A stretch of 64,000 bases of DNA, taken from NCBI GenBank assembly GCA_963834875.1, contig CAWIDG010000002.1, positions 1 through 64,000 of the forward strand, given 5' to 3'. Source of the stretch: DATAGF01 sp963834875. Lineage in GTDB: Bacteria > Actinomycetota > Thermoleophilia > Miltoncostaeales > Miltoncostaeaceae. Both the position numbers and the translations under genes were made by a program. This document shows positions 1 through 8,517 of the stretch, in pieces (within the stretch, counting starts at the first letter, position 1; each line of letters opens with the position of its first letter). Below the pieces are notes generated by a model. It ran no database searches. It worked only from the letters and a program-made list of their open reading frames with translations, and had not been told where the DNA came from.

Positions 1-77
1 CATGGCCATGCGGTACCCCGTTCCGCGCATTCCATGCCCCGCCCGTCAGCGCCGCGGCGTCAATCGCCACGCCGCGG

Positions 78-1758
78 CTAGGCGAGGCGTCGGGCCAGCG
101 TGGTCTCGAGACGGCTCTCCCCCTCGGCCGGCACGGTCTTCTCGATCGTGAGGAAGGCGGTTCGGTCCCGGGCTGTAAGGTCCCCACCTGATTATCGAAC
201 ATCGGCGGCGCCGCGAGGCGCCATCGCACGCCGGGCTGGGGCACTCGCGCCGCGCGAGCCAGCAGGGATCCGATCGCGGCTCCCGCCCGCGACGCCCCGA
301 ACCGGATCACCCGCCGCTCGCGGACGTCGAGCGGGTTGCGGAACGGGGAGCAGACGACCTGGTAGACCGCGCTCTGCACCCCGGCTTCCCGCCGGAACCC
401 GACCTCCGCCAGATAGGCGTGGTGCACGTCGCCCGAGATGACCACCAGCGTCGCCGGCGGCCGGCCCTGATCGCCGGCGCCGACGGTCCGCAGCAGGTCC
501 GCGAGGCGGCCGAAGGAGTCGCCGAAGGCGGCCCAGTGCTCGAGGTCGAGGGCCCGCCGCATGCCGCTCGCCGATGCCGGCCGCCAGGCGCCCCCAGGCG
601 CCGTCGCACGACGGCCTCGTTCCACGCCTCGAGGTGGTGCATCCCGTGGGCGAGCAGGACCGGCAGCGACGTGGCGATCAGCAGATGGTCGACGTCGCCC
701 GTGAGCCTGCTCGACGACCCAGCCCACTCGTCGTCGTCGACCATCATCCGCCGTCCGTCGCAGGACCCGCCCGGCCCGCGAGTCGACGACCACCAGCCGC
801 GACGCCGCCGAAGTCGCGGCAGTAGCTCCAGCGCGTGCCGCTCGGGCTCGCGCGTCGGCCCGCGAGGCGAACTCGCGCAGGGCCGGCTCGGCGTCGTCGG
901 CCTCGCTGCACGTTTCGCCACAGCGGGTCCTCGGCCAGCTCGGGCGGCGAGAGGTTGCCGAGGTGCTGGTAGAGCCAGTACGACATGAGCGCGCCCACGA
1001 TCCGCTCGCTCCCACCACGGCTGCGCCACGCATCTCCGCGACCCAGGCCGCCGAGATGTTCCAGTCGTCGCGGACGTCGTGGTCGTCGAAGATCATCGCG
1101 CTGGGCGACCGTGCGAGAGCAGCCAGCGGAACAGTCGGCTCGCGCCAGGACTCCCAGTAGAGGCGCGTGTACTCCTCGAAGTCGGCGACCTCCTCGCCGG
1201 GCGGCACGGTCGGGGTCGCGCCGCGAGCGGATGAACTCCGCGCGTCTCCGGCGAGCACCTCGTCGGCGTACACCTGGTCGCCCAGCATCAGCAGCAGCGT
1301 GGGCCAGGCCTCCTCGTCCGTCCCGAGCATGCGCACTGCCAGGGCGCGCAGCGCGTCGTTCTCGCGCCCGCGTCGGGTCACGGTCCTTGGTGAGCGTGTA
1401 GGGCGGATGGTGCGGGAGCGCGACGCGGCAGGAGCCGAAGGCGATCGGTGACCGGGTCACCGGGGCCGGGCGTGCGGATCAGGCTCGGCGGGTGGCTCGA
1501 GTCCGCGGGGGGCCAGCGGCTCTCGCCGTCCAGGCGCGACCCGTACGGGTGCGCCGTGCCGGGCTCGAGTCCGGTGACGTGCACGAGCGCGTAGTGGTGG
1601 CCGGCGACGTCGAACGTGCGGGCCCGGGCCCCGAGAACCTCGACCTCGCAGGGGCGGTCGGTCTCGACCCAGATCGTGGCCTCGGTCGGCCCCACCTGAC
1701 GCAGGACCGGCCCCAGCACCAGTGCCGGGCTTGGCGAGGCGCTGGAAGGGGCGTCCAT
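78..1758 (-). pseudogene. PhoD-like alkaline phosphatase, frame-broken
   Basis: Remains of a metallophosphoesterase of the PhoD family, which hydrolyses phosphate mono- and diesters, usually outside the membrane. Reading from the ATG at 1758, a Fn3-like N-terminal part (LVLGPVLRQVGPTEATIWVE) is followed in other frames by FGSCR, then MIFDDHDVRDDWNIS near 1030-1100, which is the family's metal-binding core, then ALMSYWLYQHLGNLSP and IATSLPVLLAHGMHHLEAWN. The last part, FLTIEKTVPAEGESRLETTL, runs to a TAG at 78-80. At least five frame changes separate these blocks. The full span would encode about 560 residues, normal for the family. Either it is a true pseudogene or this end of the sequence has a high error rate; the neighbouring phosphatase gene is also broken. 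No clear export signal is visible. Confidence 0.75.
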
Positions 1759-1823
1759 ACGCGCGGCAGATCGTACCCGCGGCGGACCCGCTCGGTGAGG
1801 TCGGTCCGACGTCCGCGCCGGTC

Positions 1824-1849
1824 GTTTCCGAGTCGTCCCGCGGGGGTAG
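1824..1849 (+). promoter_or_regulatory. SigB/SigF-type promoter candidate
   Basis: GTTT (1824-1827), 16 bases, then GGGTAG (1844-1849), 34 bases upstream of the GTG of the small membrane protein at 1883. The spacing and both boxes fit the GTTT-N14-16-GGGTA pattern known for actinobacterial SigF/SigB-group sigma factors. The same arrangement recurs at 4146, 4330, 3818, 9321 and, on the minus strand, 9080. Confidence 0.45.
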
Positions 1850-1882
1850 TCGAGGGAGCGGAAACGAGGATCGGGGTGCGTC

Positions 1883-2125
1883 GTGACCCTCGCGGTCATC
1901 ATCGTCATCTGCGTCGTGCTCTTCCTGCTCGCCATCGCCCTGCCGCTGTGGTCTCGGCGGCCGCAGCGCGGCGTGGGGCGGACCCTCGGCGCCGGGGCTC
2001 GCACGGGGCGAAAGGCGCCGGGCAAGCTCGGTTGGCTCTTCTCGAAGCCGTTCAGCGCCTCGCGCAAGGCAACCGACAAGAGTGGCGGCGCCGGGCGGCG
2101 TCTGGGGCAGCGCCTGCGCTCCTGA
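1883..2125 (+). CDS. small membrane protein, unknown function
   Basis: An 80-residue protein with one strongly hydrophobic N-terminal helix (LAVIIVICVVLFLLAIALPLW, residues 2-22) followed by a basic, Gly/Arg/Lys-rich tail of about 55 residues. The layout predicts one membrane anchor with a cationic tail, presumably cytoplasmic. The GTG start is preceded by a promoter-like element (1824-1849). It stands alone between a broken phosphatase and a PP2C phosphatase, both on the other strand. I recognise no family. A stress-induced small membrane protein is an inference from the promoter type only. Confidence 0.6.
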   Translation: MTLAVIIVICVVLFLLAIALPLWSRRPQRGVGRTLGAGARTGRKAPGKLGWLFSKPFSASRKATDKSGGAGRRLGQRLRS

Positions 2126-2281
2126 CGGCCCCTCGCGGCGGCGACACTCGGACAATCGAGAGCGCGTAGCCGATCTCGGGCCGAGCGGCCGTCGGAGCTA
2201 GCTCTTCTTATTCGCGCGCCTGGTGGAGCGGCACTCGGCGGCTCGGCGGCCAAGGCTTCGTGACGGAAGACACGTCCGCTT

Positions 2282-3703
2282 CTAGCCAACCGACAAGCAG
2301 ACTACGGTGGCGTCGTCCTCGAGCTCACCGCCGCTGGTTTCGAGCACGGCCGTGTGGACCTTGCGCACGGTGTCGGCGGCGGTTTGGCGTTCGGAGCGGA
2401 GTGCCGCCTCGATCAGCTCGTTGATCCCAAGGCCGGCTCGCCCCCCACCCGCCTTCATCACGCCGTCCGAGACCATGAGCAGGCGATCCCCCGAATCCAG
2501 TGACGAGGTTCTTTCGATCGGTCTCGGACTGGCCCGACCTCCGAGCCCGCGGCCCTTGGGGAACCGCAGGCGCTCGATGTCTCCATCGGCGCGCAGGATG
2601 ACGCGGGGCCACGTGGCCGCAGTTGGCGACCCTCAACTCCGAGGTGCTGGGGTCCCAGCGCGCGGCGACGGCGGTCATCTCGGCGCGAGATCCGGGCATC
2701 TCGCGGAGGGTCTGATGCATCACGACGAGAGCCTCCTTGATGTCGGCGCCGCTGCGACGGCTGGCGCGCAGGGCCCCCAAGGCCACGGCGCTGCTCGCCG
2801 CGGCGCGGGTGACTCCCCGAGTCCGTCGGCCAGGGTGATCCAGACCCCGTCGGTGTTCTCGACGACATCGAACCAGTCGCCGGCCACCTCGTAGGTGGGC
2901 AGAATGTTCCCGGCCACCTCGCCCCCCGTGATCCGCGAGATCCGAGGCGGAAGCAGACTCTGCTGGATCTCGGCCGCGGCCTTCGGCTGCTTGCGTCGCT
3001 GAGCCTGGGCGAAGGCATCGGTGTAGCGATCGGCGAGGGTAACCGCGGCCGCTGCTTGGCGGGCCATCTCCAGCAACGACTGAAGGGGGCGGCCGAACGC
3101 GATCAGCACGCCGATCGCGCGCCCCCGAAGCCACAGCGGGAAGCTCTGCGTGCCCGGATACCTCCGCAGGTACCGGCGCAGGTCGAGGAGTCCATCGCCG
3201 TCGAGTTCGGGGCCGACGGCAAGCGGCGCCTCGATCTGATCGGGAAGTCGCTGTGGCCCGGCGATGCGCAGCAGGTGGGTCCCATCGATGTCGAGCACAT
3301 AGAGGGCGACCGGGACCCCGGCGATCCGCTGCGCCTCGGCGACCAACTGCTCCGGCAACAGGGCAGGGGGGACCACGTCGAAAACCTGGATGGCGTCGAG
3401 GACGACGGGGCGCTCACGTCCCAGGTCCCCCGGAGGCAGGAGGTTGTGGATCTCCTCGGAGGAGGAGATCTGGGGCCGCTCGCCAAGGGCCGCGACCATC
3501 CGAGTCCGGTCCGCAAAGTGGCGATAGACGGTCGATCTCGATAGTCCGGCTGCTGCGGCGATGTCCGCGACGGTGGCCGATGGCGAGTGCTGCAGCAGGC
3601 GTTCTGCGGCATCGAGGATGCGCTCCCGATTGCGGAGCGCATCGGCACGGCGCGAGTCCCGGGGGTCGGCCCGATCAGTCACTGAGTGACGCGGAATCGG
3701 CAT
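2282..3703 (-). CDS. TetR-HTH / GAF-like / SpoIIE (PP2C) phosphatase, frame-broken
   Basis: A serine/threonine phosphatase of the RsbU/SpoIIE class with an added DNA-binding head. Residues about 20-75 form a TetR-type helix-turn-helix (RILDAAERLL, TVADIAAAAGLSRSTVYRHF). A GAF-like sensor region follows (VALYVLDIDGTHLLRIAGP through RGRAIGVLIAF), then a PP2C domain with AGDWFDVV, LADGLGE, VSDGVMK and a C-terminal EDDATVVCLSVG, the acidic metal-site motifs. The family normally dephosphorylates an anti-anti-sigma protein in a partner switch; no such partner is in the window. The frame changes near 2810, 2600 and 2480, so about 473 residues are spread over three frames. An intact paralogue without the HTH lies at 6651-7847. 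The gene is divergent from the repeat at 3711. Confidence 0.7.
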
Positions 3704-3710
3704 GTGGCGC

Positions 3711-3840
3711 GGCCGCAGCGTGACTCAGATGTGGCCCTTATCTCCTCTGGCTTGCGCAAGTGGAACACGATATCGGGGGCCGCTGGTGCATTTGGCGCTC
3801 ATGTCCTGCTTACCGCCGTTTGGAGATCGCCGGCTCGGGA
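3711..3840. repeat. 130-bp dispersed direct repeat, copy A
   Basis: This stretch is nearly identical for its first ~85 bases to 9215-9344 and stays co-linear without gaps for 130 bases. The shared block includes GCGTGACTCAGATGTGGCCC and CACGATATCGGGGGCCGCTG. In both places it precedes a gene whose first residues are MTTE(I/M)K. It ends in GTTT-N15-GGG (3818-3839), conserved in both copies, which looks like a promoter. It is not an IS end or tRNA fragment that I can recognise. Confidence 0.85.
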
Positions 3841-3842
3841 AG
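3818..3842 (+). promoter_or_regulatory. promoter candidate, copy A
   Basis: GTTT (3818-3821), 15 bases, GGGAAG (3837-3842). It aligns exactly with GTTT-N15-GGGCAG at 9321-9345, and the spacer diverges while the boxes are kept. Confidence 0.35.
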
Positions 3843-3908
3843 TCCGTCGACCCAGACCCACGTCGCGCGTCCGGAAACGGGGCGCGACCCGGACCACGAA
3901 GGAGAACG

Positions 3909-4030
3909 ATGACGACGGAGATCAAGGGGGCGGCGTCCGGTGCCGTCGAGAAGGCGACGGAGGCCGCCGGTGCCGCCAAGGCGCGCGCGGGCGAGGCGCC
4001 TCGAGCGCGCATAAGCGCCGACGCCATTGA
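3909..4030 (+). pseudogene. truncated copy of the 9394 YqjD-like gene
   Basis: The first ~34 codons (MTTEIKGAASGAVEKATEAA, then GAAKARAGEA) match the start of the intact gene at 9394 almost residue for residue, including the upstream GGAGA ribosome-binding site. After about 4010 the similarity stops and the remaining frame reads as unrelated DNA. On the opposite strand 4010-4085 encodes NDAETQFAEGGDIPVLLNGV, which looks like a fragment of another protein that I cannot name. So a recombination joint lies near 4010. Any peptide made from this start would be a short disordered helix. Confidence 0.7.
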
Positions 4031-4145
4031 GCAGCACCGGGATGTCTCCGCCCTCGGCGAACTGGGTCTCCGCATCGTTCACCGCCGCCGATCACCGCCA
4101 TCCCGGGTTGCCCGCCCGCTCGCCGTCAATCCGATCGGCGTGAGC

Positions 4146-4171
4146 GTTTGCGCAGCGGGGCCGCGGGGTAA
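4146..4171 (+). promoter_or_regulatory. SigB/SigF-type promoter candidate
   Basis: GTTT (4146-4149), 16 bases, GGGTAA (4166-4171), ending 32 bases before the GTG of the 22-residue peptide at 4204. One of the two best matches in the window to the SigF-group pattern. Confidence 0.5.
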
Positions 4172-4203
4172 CAACCGCGCCCTCAATATGAATTGGAGGA
4201 GTT

Positions 4204-4272
4204 GTGTACATCGGTATCAGCGCGCTCGTGTTGGTGATCATCATCGTCATCCTGCTGATCATCCTTCTCTAG
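4204..4272 (+). CDS. 22-residue hydrophobic micropeptide
   Basis: A GTG start at 4204, preceded by GGAGGA at 4195-4200, opens a 22-codon frame reading MYIGISALVLVIIIVILLII-LL before a TAG at 4270. Nearly every residue after the first six is Val, Ile or Leu, so it is a single membrane helix. Ribosome-binding site, promoter-like element 32 bases upstream and unbiased termination make it a credible micropeptide. I know no family for it. It could act as a small membrane-stress peptide or a membrane-protein regulator; that is speculation. Confidence 0.5.
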   Translation: MYIGISALVLVIIIVILLIILL

Positions 4273-4329
4273 CCGCACGCACCGGCGCGGCCGGCCGCGG
4301 CCCATCCCCCTCGGGCGCAACGAGCTCCT

Positions 4330-4353
4330 GTTTCGCTCAGGCCCGGCGGGAGA
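4330..4353 (+). promoter_or_regulatory. promoter candidate for PRC-barrel gene
   Basis: GTTT (4330-4333), 14 bases, GGGAGA (4348-4353), about 50 bases before the PRC-barrel start at 4403. A weaker match than 1824 or 4146. Confidence 0.3.
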
Positions 4354-4402
4354 ATCTCTTATATGACGGCATTGTTCGCCGTTCCGAATAGGGAGAGCGA
4401 AG

Positions 4403-4915
4403 TTGAGTACAGCGGATCGAATCGCAGAGCGGCGCCACATCGGCCCCGAGTACTCGGGGTCAACGCTGCCTCCGAGCATGGACCAGCTCGCCAGCATGAA
4501 GGTGCGCGACATGAACGGCGAGAAGATCGGCACGGTCGACGACAGCTACACCGACGCGCAGGGCCCGTACCTGCGGTACGTGGCCGTCAAGACCGGCTGG
4601 TTTGGCACCAAGCGCCACCTCATCCCGATCGACGACGTGTACGTGGAGAGCGAGGGACGCGACACCCACCTGGTCGTGCCTTACACGAAGGAGCAGCTGC
4701 GCGAAGGCCCGACCTTCGAGCGCGACGAGCCCTCCGCGCGCGCGCACGAGGAGCGCGTCTACAGGTACTACGGCCGCAGCGGCTACTGGGACGCGGTCCG
4801 CGCCCGCCAGACGGCGCCGGCGCCCACGCCGCAGATCGCCAAGGCGGAGGTCGCCGACGCGATCGACCGGGGAGAGGACCCCGACCAGGTCGCCGTCAAG
4901 CGCTGGGGCGTCTGA
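4403..4915 (+). CDS. PRC-barrel domain protein (paralogue A)
   Basis: A 170-residue protein. Residues about 30-100 form a PRC-barrel (MKVRDMNGEKIGTVDDSYTD, YVAVKTGWFGTKRHLIPIDD), a beta-barrel fold shared by photosynthetic reaction-centre H subunits and RimM, used for protein or RNA contacts. The C-terminus contains a family-specific extension (YYGRSGYWD, ARQTAPAPTPQIAKAEVADA, AVKRWGV). The paralogue at 12209-12925 keeps all of these segments but has a longer N-terminal part. The start is TTG with GGGAGAG upstream. The exact biochemical role of such stand-alone PRC proteins is unknown; they are often found with general stress genes. Confidence 0.85.
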   Translation: MSTADRIAERRHIGPEYSGSTLPPSMDQLASMKVRDMNGEKIGTVDDSYTDAQGPYLRYVAVKTGWFGTKRHLIPIDDVYVESEGRDTHLVVPYTKEQLREGPTFERDEPSARAHEERVYRYYGRSGYWDAVRARQTAPAPTPQIAKAEVADAIDRGEDPDQVAVKRWGV

Positions 4916-4956
4916 CGACGTCGCCGACTACAGACACACCACGGAGGACGGATTCG

Positions 4957-5889
4957 ATGAGCATTGACCACCCCGGCCGGTGGTTGGTTCACCAAGCGAA
5001 GATCGCTGTGACCGAGTTCCCGGAGAACGCCGGATGGCTGATGAGGAAGGCTCTGACCAAGCCGCCCGTGGAACACGCGATGGAGGAGGCGCGAGGCGGC
5101 GCCCGGCGGGTGAGCGAGTCGATCGCCGACGCGGTTCCCTTCGGCGCCGACTCCCTGGACCTCCGGCTACAGCGCGCCCAGGAGGCGTTGGAGGACGCAG
5201 AGCGCGCCGAGGAGCGTGCGCTGCAGAAGATGGGCGAGGCCAACGATCTCGCTGAGCGGGTGAAGACGGTGGCCGCCGACGGGCGGAGGCGTCTGCAGGA
5301 GGCCAAGGCGGCCGGGGAGACCGCGACCAAGCGGCGCGTGGCCGAGGCCGAGCGGCGGGCAAACGCAATGGTGGCCGAGGAGCGGGCCGCGGCGGAGGCA
5401 GATGCGGGCAAGAACCTCGACGAGGTGACGGCCCAGAACGAGGCCGAGGCCGAGGACGCGCAACGCAAAGCCGAGGACGCCCGCGAACGCGCCGAGGCAG
5501 AGATGGACGCCGCGCGGGAGCAGCTGGCGGAGGCCCGCAGGCTCGCCGACGAAGCGGCAGAGGCGGCGCGGAGCGCGGCAGACGAGGCGCACCGCCGCGC
5601 CCAGGCGATGACCGAGCAGGCCGAGGCGCAGTCGCGGGCCGCCGATGAGCGGGCGGCCGAGGCCGACAAGGCCCGCGGCTCTGTCACCCTCCAGGCGGCC
5701 GAGTTCGTCCGGCAGACGGAGACGGCGCCGGCGGCCGACGACCTGGCGGACATGACGAAGCCGGAACTGCTCGACCTCGCCGCGTCTCTGGAGGTCGAGG
5801 GCAGGTCGGGCATGACCAAGGACGAGCTCACGAAGGCGGTGCGCCGAGCCTCCGGCAATCGCCGCGCCGCGGCATCGCGGCGGGGCTGA
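4957..5889 (+). CDS. long coiled-coil protein with C-terminal Rho-N/SAP-like helix pair
   Basis: A 310-residue, Ala/Glu/Arg-rich protein. Residues about 70-250 have uninterrupted heptad-like coiled-coil character (LDLRLQRAQEALEDAERAEE and onward). Residues about 265-300 (DDLADMTKPELLDLAASLEV, then GMTKDELTKAVRRAS) resemble the helix-extended-loop-helix of Rho-N/SAP domains that contact nucleic acid. The N-terminus (residues 1-40) is globular and probably membrane- or partner-binding. The ATG has GGAGG ten bases upstream. It lies 41 bases after the PRC gene in the same direction, so they are probably co-transcribed. It has no counterpart in the parallel 6.6-12.9 kb block. Confidence 0.75.
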   Translation: MSIDHPGRWLVHQAKIAVTEFPENAGWLMRKALTKPPVEHAMEEARGGARRVSESIADAVPFGADSLDLRLQRAQEALEDAERAEERALQKMGEANDLAERVKTVAADGRRRLQEAKAAGETATKRRVAEAERRANAMVAEERAAAEADAGKNLDEVTAQNEAEAEDAQRKAEDARERAEAEMDAAREQLAEARRLADEAAEAARSAADEAHRRAQAMTEQAEAQSRAADERAAEADKARGSVTLQAAEFVRQTETAPAADDLADMTKPELLDLAASLEVEGRSGMTKDELTKAVRRASGNRRAAASRRG

Positions 5890-5932
5890 CGATGGGCACC
5901 GTGCTGAGGCTGACGATGGGCACCGTGCTGAG
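5885..5932 (+). repeat. 24-bp perfect tandem duplication
   Basis: GCTGACGATGGGCACCGTGC-TGAG occurs twice head to tail (5885-5908, 5909-5932). It covers the stop of the coiled-coil gene and the start of a following small frame, so it duplicates a stop-start junction. Confidence 0.9.
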
Positions 5933-6053
5933 CAAGACCATCTGCCGGCGCACGCTCCTCGCCGGCGCCGGCGCAGTCGTGCTCACCGCTACGAGCGCGG
6001 TCGTCTCGTCCGTGAGGCGTCGAGAGGCCAGGTGACGCGGCACAAGCCATGAC
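5892..6053 (+). CDS. possible 53-residue peptide with Tat-like hydrophobic stretch
   Basis: An ATG at 5892 (or 5916 in the second repeat unit) opens a frame containing CRRTLLAGAGAVVLTATSAG, which looks like a twin-arginine signal core but lacks the usual S/T-R-R-x-F-L-K. The frame then ends after 17 more residues. Starts 3 bases after the preceding stop. It may be a remnant of an exported protein gene. Weak support. Confidence 0.25.
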
Positions 6054-6128
6054 CGCATGGGGTCCGGTGGGAGTTGCACCCCCGCGACGGCCCCCTCCTG
6101 CCTGCGCGCACACGCTTTCATCCGGTTT

Positions 6129-6260
6129 CTACCCCGGCCCCGGTGCCCCCCCACCCAGTCGCCCTCGCAGCAAGCGGGCCCCGGCGGCCACGAGGAAGAA
6201 GGTGAGCGCCCCGAGGACGGAGACGAGGGCCCAGTACACGATCTTGACGCGCGCCACCCC
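6129..6260 (-). CDS. possible small single-helix membrane protein
   Basis: A minus-strand frame ending at 6129 encodes VARVKIVYWALVSVLGALTF followed by FLVAAGARLLRGRLGGGAPG. There is one hydrophobic helix and a short basic/Gly tail. The frame is open further upstream to 6344, and I cannot decide the start; the GTG near 6258 gives about 43 residues. No family recognised. The 6345-6650 stretch beyond it holds nothing I can support. Confidence 0.3.
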   Translation of the reverse strand, partial: GVARVKIVYWALVSVLGALTFFLVAAGARLLRGRLGGGAPGPG

Positions 6261-6650
6261 GCTTCGGTACCCCGGTGGGCGACGCGGGAAACGGGCTGTC
6301 GGGGTGGTTCCCCGCCGACGTCCAGAGCGACGAGCTGATTTCACGCCCGCATCGTCAACCGGGAAGCGGCCCTCCCAGCCCGGAGGAGAGCGGACTCCGA
6401 CCGGACATACTCCGCCGTCGGGGTGGAGGGCCTTCGAACCTGAAAGCGGCCCGTGTGGAGCGACAGCGAATGGCGCCGGGTCGGATGTCGCACTTGTCGC
6501 GCGGGCCTCCCACCTGCACCGAGCGGCCTAGCTCCATCACCGGTGGGTGAGTAGGCGCAGGCATACGCTCGCTTGTCCAAGGAGGGGGACGACGAGGCGG
6601 AGCCTCGTGGCGGAGCGCGCTCGTCAGGCGGTCGCGCCGCGCGGCTCTTG

Positions 6651-7847
6651 CTATGTCCTTGGCGAAGGCTCGGGATCGCCGTCAACGACGAGCGCGAGGA
6701 GCGTGACGTCGTCACGCAGCCGCCCCCGCGAGGCCTCGACGACGAGGTCCTGAAGGCGCCGTACCGTTTGGGCGCACCGCATGCCGGCCGATGCACGGAA
6801 GACTCGATGGAGGGCTTCGACGCCGACCGGCTCCGCCGTACGCCAGTGCCGCTGCTCGACGAGACCGTCGCTGTAGAGAAGCAGCCGCTCGCCGGCCGAA
6901 AGGAGGCACTCCGCCGCGCGCGGCCCGGTCTCGCTACCCGCGATGCCCAGTGGGCGCGTGACACCCCCCTTGAGGGTCTCCACGCGGCCGCCGGAGCGCA
7001 GCACGATCGGGCGGGGATGCCCTGCGGTGATCCAGCGCAGCCGGTACGTGGCTGGCTGCCACAGCGCCACGACGGCGGTCACAAAGGCCGACCCGCCACG
7101 CCCGCAGCTCCTGACGGCCTCGCACATCGCAACCACCGTTTGCTCCAGTCCCACTCCCGAGCGCCGAGAGGCTCGCAGGGCGCCGATCGCGACAGCCGCT
7201 AGGGCGGCCGCCTCACTCCCCTTGCCTACCGCATCAGCGACGGCGAGCCACAGGCCGTCCTCGTTCTGCGCGTAGTCGAAAAAGTCGCCACCCACCTCGT
7301 AGCCCGGCAGGACCCCCCCGGCGAGGTCGGCATGGCTCACGCGCGCGATCCGCGGGGGCAAGAGGTTCTGCTGCACCTCCGCGGCCGGTCGTGGGTGCAT
7401 GCGGCGGCGGGCTGCGTGTACGACGTCGGTGTAGCCGCTGACCGTCTCGAGAGCCAGCGCCACCTCCAGAGCAGACTCATCCAGACCCGGCGAAGCCCCG
7501 TCGGGCCTGACGAGGACGCCGAGGGCGCGATCCGCGAGTATGAGCGGTGCCGAGCCGCAGCCGGGTAACGCGCTCGCAACGGCCGCCGCGAGCGCGCCGA
7601 ACGCCTCGGCGGGAATCTCGGGTCCGATTCCTATCGGAGCCGGGATCACGTCGGGCACACGCGACCGGTCGCCTGCCAGCAGGTGTAGGCACGAGCCATC
7701 TACGTCCACGACATACAGAGCCATCGGCCCGCGGTAGGTAGCCTCGAGAATCTGGCGCAGCCGCTCAGGCAGCTGATGAGGAGCGCCCTCTCGTCGCAGC
7801 AACTGGGCCGCGTCGATCGCGTCCTCGATCCTGTCGTCGGGTGCCAT
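6651..7847 (-). CDS. GAF-like / SpoIIE-family PP2C phosphatase
   Basis: An intact 398-residue RsbU/SpoIIE-type serine phosphatase. Residues about 25-130 form a GAF-like sensor (MALYVVDVDGSCLHLLAGD, APLILADRALGVLV). Residues about 165-385 form the PP2C domain, with NLLPPRI, the Mn-binding GGDFFDY, VADAVGKG, YSDGLVE and the final RDDVTLLALVV. Such enzymes dephosphorylate anti-anti-sigma proteins and switch on SigB-like sigma factors. It is a clear paralogue of 2282-3703 but has no TetR-type head. No anti-sigma or sigma gene is in the window, so its partner is elsewhere. The neighbours are YciF-like and YqjE/YihY-type stress genes. Confidence 0.9.
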   Translation of the reverse strand: MAPDDRIEDAIDAAQLLRREGAPHQLPERLRQILEATYRGPMALYVVDVDGSCLHLLAGDRSRVPDVIPAPIGIGPEIPAEAFGALAAAVASALPGCGSAPLILADRALGVLVRPDGASPGLDESALEVALALETVSGYTDVVHAARRRMHPRPAAEVQQNLLPPRIARVSHADLAGGVLPGYEVGGDFFDYAQNEDGLWLAVADAVGKGSEAAALAAVAIGALRASRRSGVGLEQTVVAMCEAVRSCGRGGSAFVTAVVALWQPATYRLRWITAGHPRPIVLRSGGRVETLKGGVTRPLGIAGSETGPRAAECLLSAGERLLLYSDGLVEQRHWRTAEPVGVEALHRVFRASAGMRCAQTVRRLQDLVVEASRGRLRDDVTLLALVVDGDPEPSPRT

Positions 7848-8094
7848 CGGTCGAGCGTAGTCACTGCGGTGCGAGCGGTGAGAGGCTTTCGGCCGGCGAG
7901 TTCGTCGCGGTCGGGCGGCCGGCCCATTTCTGAGCGGGATCAGAGGATGGTGATCAGCACGTTAACCGTAGAAGCGGACGCACGCGGTCGGGGTCGCCGA
8001 AAACGGTGATGACGAGAAGGCACGCGGGGCCTCTGCGCAGTTCCCGTCTCAGCGGCTCTCGAGCGGGACGTTCGTTCAGGCGCCCGACGCTCCC

Positions 8095-8500
8095 TCAGGC
8101 GTCGCCCTCCTGCAGGTCGACCTCGATCGCGTCTCCACCATCGAGGCGTATGAGGCAGGCGGTGAGGTCGTCGGAGACATTGTCCACGAGGATCCCGCCG
8201 CGCGCCGCGCCGTTGCCCGGCACCGTCACCTTGAAGCCCTCGATCGAGCTGCCCACCTGGTCGCCGTCGGAGAAGCGGCGCACCGGGGTCACAGTAACCG
8301 TCCGCTCGTCCTCCCCGGTGTTGCGCAGGTTCACCTCGAAGCGCGCATCGTCGGCCTCCCGATCATGAACGCATCGAGAACCCTCCGGGACGACCTGGAC
8401 AAGCGTCTCGATGTCCTCCGGCTCGCCGGTGACGTCCTCGGAGCTGCACCCCCGCCGCCAGCGCGCCCGCGCACGCGGTCTCCGCGAGGAGGACGGCCAT
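8095..8500 (-). CDS. lipoprotein, unknown function (one frame break)
   Basis: From an ATG at 8500 the frame reads MAVLLAETACAGALAAG and then, if one G of the GGGGG run near 8452 is dropped, continues CSSEDVTGEPEDIETLVQVV. This gives a perfect lipobox LAAGC. The mature part (about 115 residues) has beta-rich, Ig-like features (EVNLRNTGEDERTVTVTPVR, GILVDNVSDDLTACLIRL) with two cysteines, similar in style to extracytoplasmic domains that stabilise by one disulfide. It starts 18 bases after the YciF-like gene's stop on the same strand, so the two are probably one transcript. No named family. Confidence 0.6.
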
Positions 8501-8517
8501 CGCGAGGCTGGCGCGAG

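Noticed and set aside
100..1460. Plus-strand frames in the first 1.5 kb
   Set aside because: All are Arg/Pro-rich antisense of the PhoD-like gene, whose motifs are clear on the minus strand.
3711..3840. Insertion sequence or MITE for the 130-bp repeat
   Set aside because: No terminal inverted repeats or target duplications; similarity continues into the following gene, which fits segmental duplication.
6055..6120. tRNA-like T-arm on the minus strand
   Set aside because: GGGTGCAACTCCC resembles a T arm, but no acceptor, D or anticodon arms can be paired around it.
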